Shown in pieces: positions 61,467 through 64,000 of a stretch of DNA of 64,000 nt. Each line of letters opens with the position of its first letter. The stretch's first letter is position 1. Below the pieces are notes generated by a model that made no database searches, had not been told where the DNA came from, and saw nothing but the letters and a program-made list of their open reading frames with translations. The translations under genes were made by a program, and so were the position numbers. The stretch comes from Hydractinia symbiolongicarpus (taxonomy: Eukaryota > Cnidaria > Hydrozoa > Anthoathecata > Hydractiniidae), in contig NC_079881.1 of the NCBI RefSeq assembly GCF_029227915.1, positions 7,812,001 through 7,876,000 of the forward strand, written 5' to 3'.

Positions 61467-61834
61467 TTATTTGAGAGGGCTCTGAAACGATCTGGAACAT
61501 ATTCGAGGAGCGCTGGATTGTCACGTACTGCCTCATCACATAGTTCCTGTGTTTTTAAATGATCGGGTACATACCTGAACATCAGGCTCTCCCTTCTGAA
61601 TGCATCATTACACATCTCCTATGTCTTTAAATGATCGGTTACTAACATTAGTGTCCAGGGATGTTCACGAACTACAGCAGTACACATTTCCTGTGTTTTT
61701 AAATGGTCGGGTACGAACATTAGTGTCCATGAATTAGCACGGACTATTCGATCAGGCGTTATGAGATGATCATTAATGGACATCTTTATTATATATTTTT
61801 GATTCCAACCAACAATTTTTTCTAGCACGGTCAT
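61463..61834 (-). pseudogene. DUF4116-type repeat protein with an internal TAG stop
   Basis: ATG at 61834. The protein is built of about 30-residue repeats around VPDHLKTQEMC and REHPWTLM, the DUF4116 pattern known from giant viruses, Legionella and some mobile elements. The frame ends at TAG (61621-61619) where every other repeat has CAG in LKTQEMC. Beyond it the same frame continues with further repeats to a natural stop at 61463. A single C-to-T change therefore truncates it. Function of the domain is unknown. Confidence 0.6.
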
Positions 61835-62902
61835 GATAATTTTTACTCATTTTCTGTATAATATAGGTATATACTATTATATATGATTTAATATTATTAT
61901 GTGTTGGTTATTGGCATTTATATTTTGTATTATTACGATTTCACGTATGACGTCATATGATTTCGTTTATGTGTTAGTATTTAATGTTTAATATTATTTT
62001 GTGTTGGTTATTGGCCTTATATTTCTGATATGTTACATTTAATATTATTTTGTGTTGGTTATTGGCATTATATTTCTGATATATATTATTATGTGTTAGT
62101 TATTGACATATTCATATTATTTTGTTGGTTACTAACAGCACTTAGGAAATTTCCCTTGATGTGCGTGCGCTGTCCTAGAAGGAACATTTCTCTATCTCTC
62201 AAATTCGTACTCCCGTTGCATTCATCGTATAGATCTTGAAATGCTGATCAAGAAAATGTATAGGAACATGAACTTTTGACAACCAGTTGCAGAGAACCGG
62301 TTGTCAAAACCGGTTGGTTTTGTGTAGGTTTTGTGATGACGTCATCAACCCGTCCATTCAGAAACGGATTTAAGGAGCCAGGTTTGGGAAACTTACCCAA
62401 ATTGGTCCCAGGTGGTCCCTAGTTACCCACGCGGTGAAAAATCATTGACGTCACCACCTCGTTTCCAAGTCATTTGGCCTCTAAATTTTAGGTGCACTGT
62501 ATTGGCTTCATTAATTTAATATAAGATCTTAACGTTAAATAAAAGATTGACGTCGCGCCGTAACATCAGAAAATTTAACATATTAGACATGCATTTTTTG
62601 GTTACTTCAAAGAAAATTTCGGTAAGATCAAAGGAAAATGACGATATCAACTTTGCCTGTCACAGAGACACGGAACTGGTATGTTATTATATAGATTCGG
62701 AAATGATAGCGGATAAGAAGAACATACCCATTTCAACTGCAGTTACACATATATGCACAAAACTTTGTTTTATTCTGTTGAGATCTGGTTTAATATGTTT
62801 AAGAGATTCGAGAAGTTTATATAAAAAGTTCGATGTAGGAGATGATATTGTGGTTAATCATCAAATTTCAAAGTTGAACTGTTAAATTGTTAGCTAGGAA
62901 TA
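61835..62902. other. AT-rich flank with tandem and inverted repeats
   Basis: 61860-62130 holds four or five diverged copies of TTATGTGTTGGTTATTGGCA spaced about 50-120 bp. 62273-62310 has TTTGACAACC and GGTTGTCAAA as inverted repeats, and TGATGACGTCATCA (62334-62347) is a palindrome. A 112-codon frame at 62547-62885 just before the LTR has no recognised domain. Confidence 0.45.
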
Positions 62903-63119
62903 TGTTGTGTTATGTCGTAAATTAGTCTCTCGTAGTTATATAATGTTCTAGTTATTGTTGTAAAATTATGTGTAAAGTTGTTAAAAAAATGAACGTCGGT
63001 TATTATATAGATATATATATGTTTCGAATGTGTGTTCAATTAGTTATGTTTTTGAAATAAAGTATATTGAGTTCGCACGTGTTGTTAGTTCGTACGTATT
63101 AAACTCTCACATTTTTACA
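62903..63119 (+). mobile_element. Candidate LTR of a retrotransposon (217 bp)
   Basis: Begins TGTTGTGTTATGTCG and ends TTTTTACA (TG...CA). It contains a TATATAGATATATATATG promoter-like stretch (63002-63022) and a correctly placed AATAAA (63056-63061). Directly after it, TGGTCCACCGAGCCGGATCA looks like a tRNA primer-binding site. No second LTR is seen before the window ends. Confidence 0.55.
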
Positions 63120-63139
63120 TGGTCCACCGAGCCGGATCA
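63120..63139 (+). other. Primer-binding-site candidate
   Basis: TGGTCCACCGAGCCGGATCA starts immediately after the LTR's terminal CA, as retroviral-type primer sites do. The GAGCCGGA core recalls BEL/Pao elements. Confidence 0.5.
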
Positions 63140-63181
63140 GTTGATTTATACTTAATATAATTTTATACAGTAGTTTACGTG

Positions 63182-63352
63182 ATGGCTACGTTAAAGAAGA
63201 AAATTAGAATTCGCGATGGGTTATTAAAATTGATATTAAACTTATTTAAAGAAGAGGTTAAAGTTGTTTATAAAAATTATACGGAAAAAAAACATGTTGT
63301 TTTACTTAATTCCATGGACATGATAAGAAATTTAAAAAACTGTGCATTTTAA
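63182..63352 (+). pseudogene. Truncated gag start of a BEL/Pao-like element
   Basis: ATG about 60 bp after the primer site; 56 residues, Lys/Leu-rich helices (KKKIRIRDGLLKLILNLF), then a stop. A neighbouring frame goes on with NKQITEGINDEQMN before ending, consistent with a frameshift. Domain identity rests on position and general look. Confidence 0.4.
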
Positions 63353-63868
63353 ATAAGCAGATCACAGAAGGAATTAATGATGAACAAATGAATTAATTAT
63401 TCGCCAAAGCTTGAGTGTCTTTTAAAAAGTCAATCTGAAGAACGTGGAATACTTTTGCCACATTAATAGAGATATCTTTAGATAGCTCGAGCTATTCATA
63501 GAAGCTTTAATAACGTGACAAAAGGACGCTAAAGAATTGAACATCACAATATCCAAGCTAACTATAGATACCTTAATCTAGCATAGGATAGACAGTTAAA
63601 GCATGCGCAGAACATGCTATCCTTAGTTCATCTCATTCATTATGATAATTTGGGATAATATTTATTTTTAATTCACCTATTTGGGGATAGCAACCTAACC
63701 AAAGATAGCGTGCATCATATCTTTAAAACGCGTGTTCTCGCAGAATTTTAACTTTCAAATGTCTTGTCTTGAAATAATGTCACTCTTTTTACGCACGTGG
63801 GTAAAGAAATTATTTTCAAAAGTTTTTTCACAACAGTGTATTAAACATCCGAATACTATTCTTAAAAA
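63353..63868. other. AT-rich DNA before the last exon, nothing recognised
   Basis: No open frame, repeat or promoter motif of note. The rest of the LTR element appears to be missing. Confidence 0.4.
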
Positions 63869-63960
63869 ATGAACTTTTTTAACAACTCTGTTTCACAAGA
63901 AATTATTGTTGCAGCTGAGGGTACAAACGAAGAAATGGCTAACCGCTTGGTGAATTTATC
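63869..63960 (+). CDS. Possible first coding exon of a gene running out of the window
   Basis: ATG at 63869 opens 30 codons (MNFFNNSVSQ start, an acidic Glu-rich middle, then ANRLVNL) and ends in TTATC/GTAAGT, a consensus donor in phase 2. An upstream stop is close. Not recognised; supported only by ATG, composition and donor. Confidence 0.35.
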
Positions 63961-64000
63961 GTAAGTTTTTATTTTAATATTTTGAGTTCTAAGTCGTGTC

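Noticed and set aside
62547-62885. 112-codon frame just upstream of the LTR
   Set aside because: Starts at a non-ATG codon and shows no retroelement or host motif.

Overview
The window looks like metazoan nuclear DNA. It is AT-rich, its genes are split by short GT-AG introns, and it carries many interspersed repeats. The recognisable families (paired SLC22 transporters, transglutaminase, PLAT domain, decayed tyrosine-recombinase, LINE, Polinton-like, LTR and Helitron-like elements) fit an invertebrate, most likely a cnidarian of hydrozoan type. The species call is an inference. All exon models were read by hand from ORF continuity, GT/AG sites and phase; none is backed by transcripts.

Layout. 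1-1.3 kb: the last two exons of a coiled-coil gene. 2.3-3.1 kb: a ~128-bp tandem repeat. 4.7-9.0 kb and 11.0-16.0 kb: two tandem SLC22-type transporters with the same seven-exon structure (531 and 525 aa). 20.3-24.3 kb: a complete eight-exon gene for a small protein with one PLAT domain (163 aa). 26.4-39.8 kb: a string of small phase-1 exons, many encoding a Cys-Pro-Pro motif, mixed with duplicated, inverted and splice-dead exon copies, a LINE end, a 453-bp MITE and a tRNA-like SINE. 45.0-56.7 kb: a transglutaminase fused behind a PLAT domain, probably starting with one 3.2-kb exon that encodes about 1,050 residues of low-complexity RIRS-type repeats. 57.4-63.4 kb: mobile-element debris (tyrosine recombinase, 19-bp satellite, a block of virus- or Polinton-like genes with visible breaks, an LTR with primer-binding site and gag start). 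63.87 kb: the probable first exon of another gene.

The most interesting locus is 20-57 kb. The PLAT-only gene and the PLAT-transglutaminase gene share exon structure and N-terminal microexons. The upstream microexons all start and end in phase 1. They can therefore be joined in frame to the same PLAT-transglutaminase exons that the 3.2-kb exon also joins. I infer one catalytic core with interchangeable N-terminal tails, one of them a repeat-rich, Lys/Gln-rich extension that could itself be cross-linked. The catalytic Cys, His and Asp of the transglutaminase are intact and correctly spaced.
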